DNA from: Streptomyces sp. NRRL F-6492
GTDB lineage: Bacteria > Actinomycetota > Actinomycetes > Streptomycetales > Streptomycetaceae
Direction of reading: 5' to 3'
NCBI RefSeq assembly: GCF_001280125.1
Contig: NZ_LGEG01000127.1
Coordinates: 62,001-126,000 of the forward strand
DNA: 64,000 nt
The position numbers and the translations under genes were made by a program. Under the pieces are notes generated by a model. The model searched no databases. It saw nothing but the letters and a program-made list of their open reading frames with translations, and had not been told where the DNA came from. Each line of letters starts with the position of its first letter. Position 1 is the first letter of the stretch. Shown here piece by piece: positions 16,818 through 24,819 of the stretch.

Positions 16818-17619
16818 ACTCGGGCAGGGCGTACGGGCCGCCCTGCGGAGCCTCGGGGCCGGCGCCGGAATCGACGCCGGAATCGGCATCGGGAGCGGCG
16901 TCCGCGATGTGCGGCGCGTGGGTTTCGGCGTCGTCGAGGGGCGTGTAGGCCAGTTCGGATTCTGCGGGGAGCTCCCAGAAGCGCCGGGTGTTGGCCGAGA
17001 CGGCGTACACCGTGGCGAAACGCGTGGAGAACGGGGCGACGAGCGCGGCCCGGCAGAAGCCGACGGCGTCGCGAGGGCTGAGCCAGGTCGCCAGGTGGCG
17101 CGGTTCCGCGGGCACCTCCTCGAAGCTGCCGATGCGCAGGCAGATCACGGATATCCCGAACTTGTCCGCGTACAACCGCCCCAGGGCTTCGACGGCCGCC
17201 TTGCTCACCCCGTACAGGCCGTCCGGGCGCACCGGCTCCCGGGGACCGGTGCGGTGGGCCACGGGGTAGAAGCCGGTCACGCGGTTGCTGCTGGCCAGGA
17301 CGACTCGGGGGACCGCCGCGCGACGGGCGGCCTCCAGGACGTGATGGGTGCCCAGCACGTTGGTGTCCAAGAGGTGTTCGAGCGGTGCCTCGTCCGGCAG
17401 GCCGCCCAGGTGGAGCACGGCGTCCGCGCCCACGAGCGCGGTCTCGACGGCGGCCGCGTCCCGCAGGTCCACGGTGCGGACCACCTCGTTCGCGGCCTCG
17501 GCCCGGAGGGGAACGTGGTCGAGCAGGACCAGGCGGTCCACCTCGCCGCGCAGCGCCCCGCGCACGGCCGAGCCGATCTTCCCCGCCGCCCCGGTGACCA
17601 CCACTGTCCCCAGTCCCAC
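16792..17619 (-). CDS. udh: NAD-dependent epimerase/dehydratase-fold uronate dehydrogenase
   Basis: A 275-residue extended-SDR enzyme. The Rossmann motif is VTGAAGKIGSAVRG at the N-terminus; the catalytic YxxxK is in DGLYGVSKAAVEALGRLY, and Ser lies in VLASSNRVTGFY. ADKFGISVICLRIGSF is typical of uronate dehydrogenases, which oxidise galacturonate or glucuronate to the aldarolactone with NAD+. A disordered acidic stretch of about 25 residues (Ala, Asp, Gly, Pro) precedes the conserved tail, so it is somewhat long. GTG has GGGGAGG six bases upstream. The downstream steps of the pathway are not adjacent; the semialdehyde dehydrogenase at 8.2 kb could serve the same route. Confidence 0.8.
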   Translation of the reverse strand: MGLGTVVVTGAAGKIGSAVRGALRGEVDRLVLLDHVPLRAEAANEVVRTVDLRDAAAVETALVGADAVLHLGGLPDEAPLEHLLDTNVLGTHHVLEAARRAAVPRVVLASSNRVTGFYPVAHRTGPREPVRPDGLYGVSKAAVEALGRLYADKFGISVICLRIGSFEEVPAEPRHLATWLSPRDAVGFCRAALVAPFSTRFATVYAVSANTRRFWELPAESELAYTPLDDAETHAPHIADAAPDADSGVDSGAGPEAPQGGPYALPEFTLKHLRP

Positions 17620-17858
17620 CGCATGCCTCCCCTGTTTCGAGCCCGCTGGCCGTGCTCCGGGCGAACGGCGATCCTTCCTCATCCGGAGCGACGTCGCCCG
17701 CGCGTGAACCGTCCGCCCCTCCGTCCCGCGTGATCCTCGCCTCGGGGCACAGCCTCCTGACCTCCGCCACGAAGGCATGCGCACCCGGCCCGCGCGCATC
17801 CGCCGTGACCTGCGCTCCGCAGCCGCTGGACCGGCGTTCGTACGGGAAGGAACATCCC
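17620..17858. other. Gene-free stretch between udh and the zinc-ribbon gene
   Basis: No supported gene lies here. It contains the udh ribosome site and presumably its promoter. A minus-strand frame around 17730-17790 reads like a protein fragment (HAFVAEVRRLCPEARI) but has no start or context, so I leave it uncalled. Confidence 0.4.
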
Positions 17859-18044
17859 CTACCTTTCGGGCGGATACTCCTGCCAGTGCTCGTGTTCGTC
17901 GACCCACCAGGCAACGGCGCAGTCGAGACATCGGTACCGCCAACGGGGCAGTCTCGTGGATGTGTCCGCCGCCTTGGAAAGAACGACCCCCGCTCCGCTG
18001 CACTTGACGCATCGAACCGGGGACTTCTGCGTGGTCTCCGACAT
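17859..18044 (-). CDS. Small zinc-ribbon-like protein (two CxxC pairs)
   Basis: A 61-residue ORF with paired CxxC motifs, CVKC near residue 12 and CLDC near residue 39, separated by a basic segment. That spacing suits a single structural zinc site. The composition (Trp, His and Tyr in the tail AWWVDEHEHWQEYPPER) is unlike out-of-frame shadow ORFs. No ribosome site is visible, but TAGCCT lies 6 bases before the ATG, as in leaderless genes. Function unknown; a nucleic-acid-binding role is only a guess. Confidence 0.6.
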   Translation of the reverse strand: MSETTQKSPVRCVKCSGAGVVLSKAADTSTRLPRWRYRCLDCAVAWWVDEHEHWQEYPPER

Positions 18045-18140
18045 GCCGACAGGCTAGCGAGGGTGCCTCCCGTCCCTGTCGGGATCCCGAACAACGACGC
18101 TCTTGCCGGCGTGGGCCCGGCCGCGGGGAGAAGACGCTCC

Positions 18141-18330
18141 ATGAGCTCCGGCCTCTTCGTGTGCCGGTTCGAGAACGGTGAGGCGACACCGCTGGACACG
18201 AGTGCCGCGCACGAGGTCCTCGCCCCCTGTGCGGTGGCACGGGACCTCGGGGGGAGGTTCCTGCGGGTGCGTACGGCGGAGGCGGAGGAGGCGGGCGTGC
18301 ACTTCTCCGGCCCGGACGACCGGGCCACCG
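18141..18330 (+). pseudogene. Possible remnant of a small hypothetical gene, 3' part lost
   Basis: From ATG the frame gives about 60 plausible residues (SSGLFVCRFENGEATPLDTS.., then FLRVRTAEAEEAGVHF). I have a vague memory of small Streptomyces proteins with a similar opening, longer than this. After about 18330 the composition turns into Arg/Pro/Thr shadow sequence that runs into the DsbA-like gene. GGGGAG lies about 10 bases upstream. This looks like a truncated N-terminal fragment; it may equally be chance. Confidence 0.35.
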
Positions 18331-18481
18331 GGTGCGGTCCCGCGAAGACCCCTTCGACGGGCGCGTCGTCCCTGTGCACCGCCTCACACCGCCCCCGCAC
18401 GCGGAATGAAACGGGCAGGTGGGAGCGTTCTCCGCACCGAACACCCCGTCTTCACCCCCGTCACCCCCCGGAGAGAACCCC

Positions 18482-19192
18482 ATGCGCGTCGAGATCTGGA
18501 GCGACATCGCCTGCCCCTGGTGCTACGTAGGAAAGGCGCGCTTCGAGAAGGGGCTCGCGGCCTTCGCGCACCGGGACGACGTCGAGGTGGTGCACCGCTC
18601 CTTCGAGCTCGATCCCGGCCGCGCCAAGGGCGACCCGGAGCCCGTCCTGGAGATGCTGGCGAAGAAGTACGGCCGCACCCTCGACGAGGCCCGGGCCATG
18701 GAGGCGCACGTGGCCTCCAGCGCGCACTCCGAGGGGCTCGGCTACCGCACCGAGGGCCGCGACCACGGCAACACCTTCGACATCCACCGGCTGCTCCACC
18801 TCGCGAAGGCGCGCGGCCGGCAGGGCGAGCTCCTGGACCTGGCCTACCGGGCCAACTTCGCGGAGGAGCGCTCCGTCTTCGACGCCGAGACCCTGGTGGC
18901 GCTCGGCGTGGAGGCCGGCCTCGACGAGACCGAGGTCCGGGCCGTCCTCACCGACGGGACCGCCTACGCCGACGACGTACGGCAGGACGAGCGCGAGGCC
19001 GCCGAACTCGGCGCGAACGGCGTGCCGTTCTTCGTCCTCGACCGCCGCTACGGCGTCTCCGGCGGCCAGCCCGCCGAGGTCTTCACCCAGGCCCTCGAAC
19101 AGGCCTGGCAGGGCCGCGTCCTCCAGCCGCTCGGCACCGGCACGGACGCGGAGGCCTGCGGCCCGGACGGCTGCGAGGTCCCGAGGGCCTGA
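18482..19192 (+). CDS. DsbA-family (FrnE-like) thiol oxidoreductase
   Basis: A 236-residue cytoplasmic thioredoxin-fold protein. The active-site CPWC is in SDIACPWCYVGKARFEKG near the N-terminus, and the cis-Pro loop is GANGVPFFVLDRRYGVSG. No signal peptide is present, as in FrnE and 2-hydroxychromene isomerase relatives. Such proteins act in thiol-disulfide exchange or polyketide and stress chemistry. A C-terminal Cys pair (EACGPDGCEVP) is an additional potential redox site. GAGAG precedes the ATG. It is probably monocistronic; a hairpin follows at 19202-19250. Confidence 0.9.
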   Translation: MRVEIWSDIACPWCYVGKARFEKGLAAFAHRDDVEVVHRSFELDPGRAKGDPEPVLEMLAKKYGRTLDEARAMEAHVASSAHSEGLGYRTEGRDHGNTFDIHRLLHLAKARGRQGELLDLAYRANFAEERSVFDAETLVALGVEAGLDETEVRAVLTDGTAYADDVRQDEREAAELGANGVPFFVLDRRYGVSGGQPAEVFTQALEQAWQGRVLQPLGTGTDAEACGPDGCEVPRA

Positions 19193-19201
19193 GCCGCCTC
19201 T

Positions 19202-19250
19202 GAGCCCCCGGCCCGGATTTCGGCTCCCGCCGTCCCCGGGCCGGGGCTCC
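19202..19250 (+). terminator. Hairpin after the DsbA-like gene
   Basis: GAGCCCCCGGCCCGG pairs with CCGGGCCGGGGCTC with one bulged C and a loop of about 19 bases, followed by TTG. A long GC stem just past the stop fits a Streptomyces terminator without a U-tract. Confidence 0.5.
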
Positions 19251-19346
19251 TTGCCCGCGCTGACCTGCGGCGATAAGGCGCGCTTGGGTGACCCCCGGGG
19301 TGGGAGCACGATTGACGGGTGATCGCCGGGAATCCAGGGTGGGGAC

Positions 19347-20405
19347 ATGGATTCCCTCGACCAGCCGCTCGGCAGCGCCGAGTTCGCGCCCAAGAAGACC
19401 TATCTCAACACCTCCACCTGCGGGCTGATGCCCCGCAGGACCGTCGAGGCCGTCACGCTCCTCGCCCGGGAGACCGCCGACGGGCGCCCCGGCGGGTCCG
19501 GGAGCTTCGAGATCGTCGACGAGGCGCGGGCGAGCTTCGCCCGGCTCGTCGGGGTCGCCCCCGAGCGCGTCGCCGTCGGCAGCTCGGTCGCCGTGCACTG
19601 CGGGATGATCGCCCAGTCGCTGCCCGCCGGGTCCGAGGTCCTCTTCCCCGAGGGCGACTTCTCCTCCGTCATCACCCCCTTCACGATCCGCGGCGACCTC
19701 AAGGTCCGCTTCGCGCCCCTGGAGCGGCTCGCCGCGTCCGTCCGCCCGGAGACCGACCTCGTCGCCTTCTCCGCCGTGCAGTCGGCCGACGGCCGGACGG
19801 CCGACCTCGCGGCGGTACGGGAGGCCGCCGCCGCCCACGGCGCCCGCACCCTCCTGGACGCCACCCAGGCGGCCGGCTGGCTGCCGCTGCGCGCGGGACA
19901 GTGGGACTACACGGTCGCCGGCGGCTACAAGTACCTGCTCTGCCCGCGCGGGGCGTCCTTCCTCACCGTCACCGAGGAGGCGCAGGACTCGCTCCTCGCC
20001 ATCCACGCCAACTGGGTCACCGGCGAGGAGCGGTGGGCCAACAGCTACGGCCCGGTCCGCGAACTGGCCCGCTCCGCGCGCCGGTTCGACGAGCCGATGG
20101 CCTTCCTCTCGTACCACGGGGCGGCCCGCTCGCTCGCCCTCCTCGAAGAGATCGGCATCGAGCGGATCGAGGCCCACGACAAGGGGCTCGCGGCCCGCTT
20201 CCGCGCCGGCCTCCGCTCCCTCGGGCACGAGCCGGTCGCGGACGACTCGACGGTCGTCGCCGTCCCGGGCCTCGGGGACCGCGCGGACGCCCTGGAGAGC
20301 GCCGGCGTCCTGCTCTCGGCCCGCGCGGGCAACCTGCGGGCCTCCTTCCACCTGTACAACACGGCGGCGGACGTGGACCGCGCCCTGGACGTCCTGGCGG
20401 GCTGA
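19347..20405 (+). CDS. PLP-dependent class V aminotransferase / cysteine desulfurase-like protein
   Basis: A 352-residue fold-type I PLP enzyme. The cofactor lysine is in VAGGYKYLLCPRG, and the aspartate block is RTLLDATQAAGWLPL. The N-terminus YLNTSTCGLMPRRT is typical of the isopenicillin-N-epimerase/SufS-like group. The desulfurase active-site Cys loop is not evident, so an aminotransferase or epimerase activity is as likely. AGGGTGGGG precedes the ATG. It stands alone and converges on marR across a 34-bp repeat array. Confidence 0.85.
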   Translation: MDSLDQPLGSAEFAPKKTYLNTSTCGLMPRRTVEAVTLLARETADGRPGGSGSFEIVDEARASFARLVGVAPERVAVGSSVAVHCGMIAQSLPAGSEVLFPEGDFSSVITPFTIRGDLKVRFAPLERLAASVRPETDLVAFSAVQSADGRTADLAAVREAAAAHGARTLLDATQAAGWLPLRAGQWDYTVAGGYKYLLCPRGASFLTVTEEAQDSLLAIHANWVTGEERWANSYGPVRELARSARRFDEPMAFLSYHGAARSLALLEEIGIERIEAHDKGLAARFRAGLRSLGHEPVADDSTVVAVPGLGDRADALESAGVLLSARAGNLRASFHLYNTAADVDRALDVLAG

Positions 20406-20452
20406 GGCACGAGGGGGGAGGGCCCGCGCCTCGCCGGACGGCTGACCGCAGT

Positions 20453-20600
20453 GGGCCGTCGCCCTCGGCATGCGACCGGCCCCGGCGGGCCGTCGCCCTC
20501 GGCATGCGACCGGCCCCGGCGGGCCGTCGCCCTCGGCATGCGACCGGCCCCGGCGGGCCGTCGCCCTCGGCATGCGGCAGGCCGCTGCGGGCCGTCGCCC
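20453..20600. repeat. 34-bp tandem repeat, four copies plus a degenerate fifth, each a hairpin
   Basis: Copies start at 20453, 20487, 20521 and 20555, with a diverged copy at 20589. Each unit contains GGCCCCGGCGGGCC-type dyad symmetry plus GGCATGC. The array fills the gap between the convergent aminotransferase and marR genes and abuts the marR stop. It may act as a bidirectional terminator. There are no unique spacers, so it is not a CRISPR. Confidence 0.85.
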
Positions 20601-21110
20601 TCAGCAGTCCGCCGGTCCCGGCGGGCAGTCGCCCGCCTCCTCCGTCTCCGCGCGCAGGTTCTCCGCGACGAGGCCGAGCAGCCGGGCCAGCTCCGCGCGG
20701 TCGGCCGCGCCGAGTCCGTCGAGCGAGTGCGCCTCCAGGTCCTGCCAGGCGTCCTCGACGCCCGTGCGCAGCGCCTGGCCCCTCTCCGTCGCCTCGACCA
20801 GGACCGCGCGCCGGTCCGCCGGGTCCGGACCGCGGCGGACGTGTCCGGACTGTTCGAGCCGCTGGAGCATCTTCGTCACCGTCGACGGGTCCAGGCCCAG
20901 GGACTGGATCAGCTCCGACTGCCGGACCGGACCGCAGTCCCACAGGCGCATCATCATCAGCTCCTGGCCCGGGTAGAGCCCGAGCTCCCGCAGCCGCCGC
21001 CCCATGGCGATCCGGTGCATCCGCGCCACCCGCGCCAGGGCGTGGCCGACGGGCCCGCAGCGGGTGGCGGCGGGCGGCGGTTCGGTACAGACGGGGTCGG
21101 TTCCGGACAC
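20601..21110 (-). CDS. MarR-family transcriptional regulator
   Basis: A 169-residue winged-helix regulator. The DNA-binding region runs [20 protein letters not shown], then [20 protein letters not shown], with the wing [16 protein letters not shown]. It is divergent from an old-yellow-enzyme gene, and the shared promoter has three TTGGnCGnCCA palindromes, so it very likely represses both genes and responds to an electrophile or phenolic. Cys residues at both ends ([13 protein letters not shown] and [10 protein letters not shown]) could give thiol sensing, which is inference. GTG has GAGGAG five bases upstream. Confidence 0.92.
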   Translation of the reverse strand: MSGTDPVCTEPPPAATRCGPVGHALARVARMHRIAMGRRLRELGLYPGQELMMMRLWDCGPVRQSELIQSLGLDPSTVTKMLQRLEQSGHVRRGPDPADRRAVLVEATERGQALRTGVEDAWQDLEAHSLDGLGAADRAELARLLGLVAENLRAETEEAGDCPPGPADC

Positions 21111-21146
21111 GGGAGCTCCTCGGGACGTCGTCGCACAAAGATTACC

Positions 21147-21227
21147 TTGGTCGGCCAATGAATGGGTTACAGTGGCGTCCGGACCAGATACTTGGCCGAC
21201 CACATAAACCTGATACTTGGTCGACCA
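21147..21227. promoter_or_regulatory. Three MarR-type operator palindromes
   Basis: TTGGTCGGCCAA at 21147-21158, TTGGCCGACCA at 21192-21202 and TTGGTCGACCA at 21217-21227. The last two lie in a direct repeat (GATACTTGGnCGACCACA) 25 bp apart. They occupy the marR-OYE intergenic region, the expected place for autoregulatory operators. Confidence 0.75.
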
Positions 21228-21251
21228 CACACTTTGTACGAAGGGACCGCC

Positions 21252-22319
21252 ATGACCACCGCCTTCGATCCGATCGACCTCGCCGGCACCCGGCTCGCCA
21301 ACCGCATCGCCATGGCCCCCATGACCCGCAGCCGGGCCGAGGGCGAGAGCCGCGTCCCCACCGCGCTCGTCGCGGAGTACTACGCCCAGCGCGCCTCCAC
21401 CGGCCTCATCATCACCGAGGGCGTCCAGCCCACCGCCATCGGCCAGGGCTACCCCAACACCCCCGGCCTGCACACCGCCGAGCAGATCGCCGCCTGGCGC
21501 GAGGTCACCGACGCCGTCCACGCGAAGGGCGGCCGGATCTTCGCCCAGCTGATGCACGCCGGCCGGATCAGCCACCCCGAGGTCCTCGGCGGCGGCCTCC
21601 ACCCCGTCGGCCCCTCCGCCGTCGCCCCGGCCGGAAAGCTCTTCGCCGGCACCGGGCTCATCGACTTCGTCGCCCCGCGCGAGCTCACCGCCGACGAGAT
21701 AGCGGAGACGATCGCCGGCTTCGCCACCGCCGCCCGCAACGCCGTCGAGGCCGGCTTCGACGGCGTCGAGATCCACGGCGCCAACGGCTATCTGATCCAG
21801 CAGTTCCTCGCCACCGGCTCCAACCACCGCACCGACGAGTGGGGCGGCCCGGTCGAGAACCGCGTCCGCTTCGCCGTCGAGGTCGTCAAGGCCGTCGCCG
21901 CCGAGATCGGCCCCGAGCGCACCGGCCTGCGCCTCTCCCCGGCCAACACCTACAACGACATCGCCGAGACCGACACCGACGAGCTCTACCCGGCCCTCGT
22001 CGCCGCGATCGACCCGGTCGGCATCGCGTACCTGCACGTCACCGAGGCCGGGCCCGAGGTCCGCGAGCTGACCCTCGCCCTGCGCAAGGCGTTCTCCGGC
22101 ACCTTCGTCCTCAACCCGGCCACCGAGGGCCCGACCGGCCCCGACGCCCTCGCCCTGATCGAGGACGGCACCGCCGACCTCGTCGCCTACGGCGCCCTCT
22201 TCATCGCCAACCCCGACCTGCCCGCCCGTCTGAAGGCCGGCGGCCCGTATAACACCCCGGACCCCGCCACCTTCTTCGGCGGCGACCACCGCGGCTACAC
22301 GGACTACCCGGCGCTGTAA
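21252..22319 (+). CDS. Old yellow enzyme, FMN-dependent alkene reductase (NemA/YqjM type)
   Basis: A 355-residue TIM-barrel flavoprotein that reduces the C=C bond of enals, enones and nitro compounds with NAD(P)H. The FMN and active-site regions are visible: [27 protein letters not shown], the catalytic-region [14 protein letters not shown] and [15 protein letters not shown]. The His-Asn pair of HGAN and [10 protein letters not shown] are family features. AAGGGA precedes the ATG. Its regulator is the divergent MarR protein, and the promoter holds three operator-like palindromes, so induction by electrophiles is likely. Confidence 0.95.
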   Translation: MTTAFDPIDLAGTRLANRIAMAPMTRSRAEGESRVPTALVAEYYAQRASTGLIITEGVQPTAIGQGYPNTPGLHTAEQIAAWREVTDAVHAKGGRIFAQLMHAGRISHPEVLGGGLHPVGPSAVAPAGKLFAGTGLIDFVAPRELTADEIAETIAGFATAARNAVEAGFDGVEIHGANGYLIQQFLATGSNHRTDEWGGPVENRVRFAVEVVKAVAAEIGPERTGLRLSPANTYNDIAETDTDELYPALVAAIDPVGIAYLHVTEAGPEVRELTLALRKAFSGTFVLNPATEGPTGPDALALIEDGTADLVAYGALFIANPDLPARLKAGGPYNTPDPATFFGGDHRGYTDYPAL

Positions 22320-22337
22320 GCGTCCGGGCACACGCCG

Positions 22338-22373
22338 AGGGGGCGGGGTTCCGGCACCGGAACCCCGCCCCCT
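22338..22373. terminator. Perfect 17-bp-stem hairpin between convergent genes
   Basis: AGGGGGCGGGGTTCCGG pairs fully with its complement around a CA centre. It lies between the old-yellow-enzyme stop and the aminotransferase stop and probably terminates both. Confidence 0.75.
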
Positions 22374-22397
22374 CCCGCGCGCGAGAGCCCCTGCGGG

Positions 22398-23504
22398 TTA
22401 CGCCCAGGCCTCCGTCACCGCCCGGCGCGCGCCCTCCAGGTCCACCGCGCGGCCCGTCTCCCCGAGCGCCGCGCCGAGCGCCGCGAGCGAGGACTGCACG
22501 GCGCCCGGGGTCGCGTCCACCCCGTAGTGGTTGACCCGGATCATCTCCCCGGACAGCGCCCCGCCGCCCGCGATCAGCGGCAGCGAGGGATCGGCCGCCA
22601 GCGCCTTCGCCACCAGCCCGGCCGCGTTCACGCCCTCCGGCGTGCGCAGCGTCGTCGCCACCGGGGCCGCGTCCTCGGCCTCGTACACGTACGGCTCCAG
22701 ACCGCCGCCCAGCGCGAGCGCGCCCGCGCGGGTCGCGGCCGCCGCCGAGGCGTGCCGCGCCATCAGCGCGTCCAGCCCCTCCGCCTCGATCCGCTCCACA
22801 CAGGCCTCCAGGGCCAGCATCTCCAGCTGCGCCGGCGCGTGCAGCAGCGCCTTCCGGCCGCCGTCGATCCAGCGCTCCTTCCAGTCCAGGAGCGAGAGGT
22901 ACGAGCGGCGCGGCGCGGCCGGGTTGGCGGCGAACCGCTCCCAGGCCCGCGCGCTCACCGACACCGCGGACACGCCCGCGGGGCCGCCCATCGCCTTCTG
23001 CGCGCCGATGATGCACATGTCCACGCCCCAGGCGTCCGGCAGCACCGGCTCCGCGCCGATCGAGGCCACCGCGTCCAGGTAGAACAGCGCCCCGTGGGCC
23101 CGTACGACCTCGCCGATCTCCGCGACCGGGTTGGTGTTGCCGGTCGCCGCCTCCGCGTGCACCAGGGACACGAAGTCGATCTCCGGGTGCTCGGCGAGCG
23201 CCCGCTCCACCTGCTCCGCCGTCACCGCCGCGTGGAAGGGCACCTCCAGGTCGACCACGGTCGCGCCGCAGTCCCGCAGCCAGTTCCCGAAGGTCTGCCC
23301 GTACGGGCCGGTGACGACGTTCAGCGCGGTCGAACCGGCCCGCGCCCCGCTCCGGATGCACCCTTCGAGCGGCAGCAGCGCCTCGCCCTGGGTGATCACC
23401 ACGTCCTGCTCCGTGGAGAGCAGCGCGGCCACCCGCCGCTCGATCGACGCGAAGTGCGCGGCGGTCAGCGGGGCCAGGTCCAGGAGCGGGTGTGTCACGG
23501 TCAC
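22398..23504 (-). CDS. Class V aminotransferase, alanine-glyoxylate / serine-pyruvate type
   Basis: A 368-residue fold-type I PLP enzyme. The Schiff-base lysine is in MCIIGAQKAMGGPAGVS; SLVHAEAATGNTNPVAEIGE and FYLDAVASIGAEPV match the AGAT/PucG group. It transfers an amino group to glyoxylate or pyruvate; the donor cannot be decided. GTG at 23504 (then a second GTG two codons on) has AAGAAGG about eight bases upstream. The next gene, an amidohydrolase, is divergent with 124 bp between starts; both may act in nitrogen-compound catabolism, but this is weak inference. Confidence 0.87.
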   Translation of the reverse strand: MTVTHPLLDLAPLTAAHFASIERRVAALLSTEQDVVITQGEALLPLEGCIRSGARAGSTALNVVTGPYGQTFGNWLRDCGATVVDLEVPFHAAVTAEQVERALAEHPEIDFVSLVHAEAATGNTNPVAEIGEVVRAHGALFYLDAVASIGAEPVLPDAWGVDMCIIGAQKAMGGPAGVSAVSVSARAWERFAANPAAPRRSYLSLLDWKERWIDGGRKALLHAPAQLEMLALEACVERIEAEGLDALMARHASAAAATRAGALALGGGLEPYVYEAEDAAPVATTLRTPEGVNAAGLVAKALAADPSLPLIAGGGALSGEMIRVNHYGVDATPGAVQSSLAALGAALGETGRAVDLEGARRAVTEAWA

Positions 23505-23616
23505 GGTGGTGCCTTCTTCGGTTCGGTTCGCCGGTTTCCGGTACGGAGGGAGCTCCGGATCAGGGTACCCAGCGGCCCCGGCCGCCCCGGGGCCGACGGC
23601 GGCCGGGCCCTCCTCG

Positions 23617-23628
23617 TACAGTGCGGTC
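23617..23628 (+). promoter_or_regulatory. -10-like TACAGT before the amidohydrolase start
   Basis: TACAGT (23617-23622) is separated from the ATG by 6 bases. With no ribosome site present, this suggests a leaderless transcript. Confidence 0.4.
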
Positions 23629-24714
23629 ATGAGCGATCGCGCGGTGCTGCACGTGAAGGGGCGGGTGCTCGTCGGCCCCGAGGACGTCCGGGACGAACTG
23701 TGGTGCGTCGACGGGCGGATCACCTTCGACCGGCCCGCCGCCGAGGCGGTGACCGTCGAGGGCTGGGTCCTGCCCGGACTCGTCGACGCCCACTGCCACG
23801 TCGGCCTCGACCGGCACGGGCCCGTCGACGCGGAGACCGCCGAGAAGCAGGCCCTCACCGACCGGGACGCCGGGACCCTGCTCATCCGGGACGCCGGGTC
23901 GCCCTCCGACACCCGCTGGATCGACGACCGCGACGACCTGCCGAAGATCATCCGCGCGGGGCGGCACATCGCCCGCACCCGCCGCTACATCCGCGACTAC
24001 GCCCACGAGATCGAGCCCGCCGACCTCGTCGCGTACGTCGGCCGGGAGGCCCGCCGCGGCGACGGCTGGGTCAAGCTCGTCGGCGACTGGATCGACCGCG
24101 GGGCCGGCGACCTCACCGCCTGCTGGCCGCGCCCCGAGGTGGAGGCGGCCATCGCGGAGGCCCACCGGCTCGGCGCCCGGGTCACCGCCCACTGCTTCGC
24201 CGAGGACTCGCTCCGCGACCTCGTCGAGGCCGGGATCGACTGCGTCGAACACGCCACCGGGCTCACCGAGGACACCATCCCGCTCTTCGCGGAGCGGGGC
24301 GTCGCCATCGTCCCGACCCTGGTCAACATCGCGACCTTCCCGCACCTCGCGGACGGCGGCCAGGAGAAGTTCCCCCGCTGGTCGGCCCACATGCGACGGC
24401 TGCACGAGCGGCGGTACGACACGGTCCGCGCCGCCTACGACGCGGGCGTCCCGGTCTTCGTCGGCACCGACGCGGGCGGCTCCCTCGCCCACGGCCTGGT
24501 CGCGGAGGAGGTCGAGGAGCTGACCCGGGCCGGCATCCCGCCGCTCGACGCCCTCTCGGCCACCGCCTGGGGGGCCAGGGCCTGGCTGGGCCGCCCCGCC
24601 CTGGAGGAGGGCGCCCCCGCCGACCTCGTCGTCTACGGCGAGGACCCGCGCGCGGACGTCCGCGTCCTGGCGGCGCCGCGCCGGATCGTCGTCAACGGGC
24701 GGGTCGTGGGCTGA
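23629..24714 (+). CDS. Amidohydrolase-superfamily metal-dependent hydrolase
   Basis: A 361-residue imidazolonepropionase/prolidase-like enzyme. The metal-binding HxH is in GLVDAHCHVGLDRHG, additional His ligands occur in VTAHCFAED and DCVEHATGL, and the Asp in VFVGTDAGGSLAHGL. The C-terminal beta strand ADLVVYGEDPRAD completes the composite barrel. It hydrolyses C-N bonds of a cyclic amide or peptide-like substrate, which is unknown. No ribosome site is seen, but a TACAGT box lies 6 bases before ATG. The stop codon falls inside a 19-bp motif repeated twice more downstream. Confidence 0.88.
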   Translation: MSDRAVLHVKGRVLVGPEDVRDELWCVDGRITFDRPAAEAVTVEGWVLPGLVDAHCHVGLDRHGPVDAETAEKQALTDRDAGTLLIRDAGSPSDTRWIDDRDDLPKIIRAGRHIARTRRYIRDYAHEIEPADLVAYVGREARRGDGWVKLVGDWIDRGAGDLTACWPRPEVEAAIAEAHRLGARVTAHCFAEDSLRDLVEAGIDCVEHATGLTEDTIPLFAERGVAIVPTLVNIATFPHLADGGQEKFPRWSAHMRRLHERRYDTVRAAYDAGVPVFVGTDAGGSLAHGLVAEEVEELTRAGIPPLDALSATAWGARAWLGRPALEEGAPADLVVYGEDPRADVRVLAAPRRIVVNGRVVG

Positions 24715-24816
24715 CCGGCCACCGCCCCGGGGGCCGGCGGGCGGGCCGTGGGCCGACCGGTCGCCCGTCACGCCCGGCCGGGCGGCGGCCCGGGGGCCGG
24801 GCCGTGGGCCGACCGG
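24700..24816. repeat. 19-bp motif in three copies at the amidohydrolase 3' end
   Basis: CGGGCCGTGGGCCGACCGG occurs at 24742-24760 and 24798-24816. A near copy with two changes at 24700-24718 contains the amidohydrolase stop. It looks like local duplication of the gene end. Confidence 0.6.
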
Positions 24817-24819
24817 GGC

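Noticed and set aside
20453..20600. CRISPR-like repeat array
   Set aside because: Repeats are directly adjacent with no spacers, and there are no cas genes.
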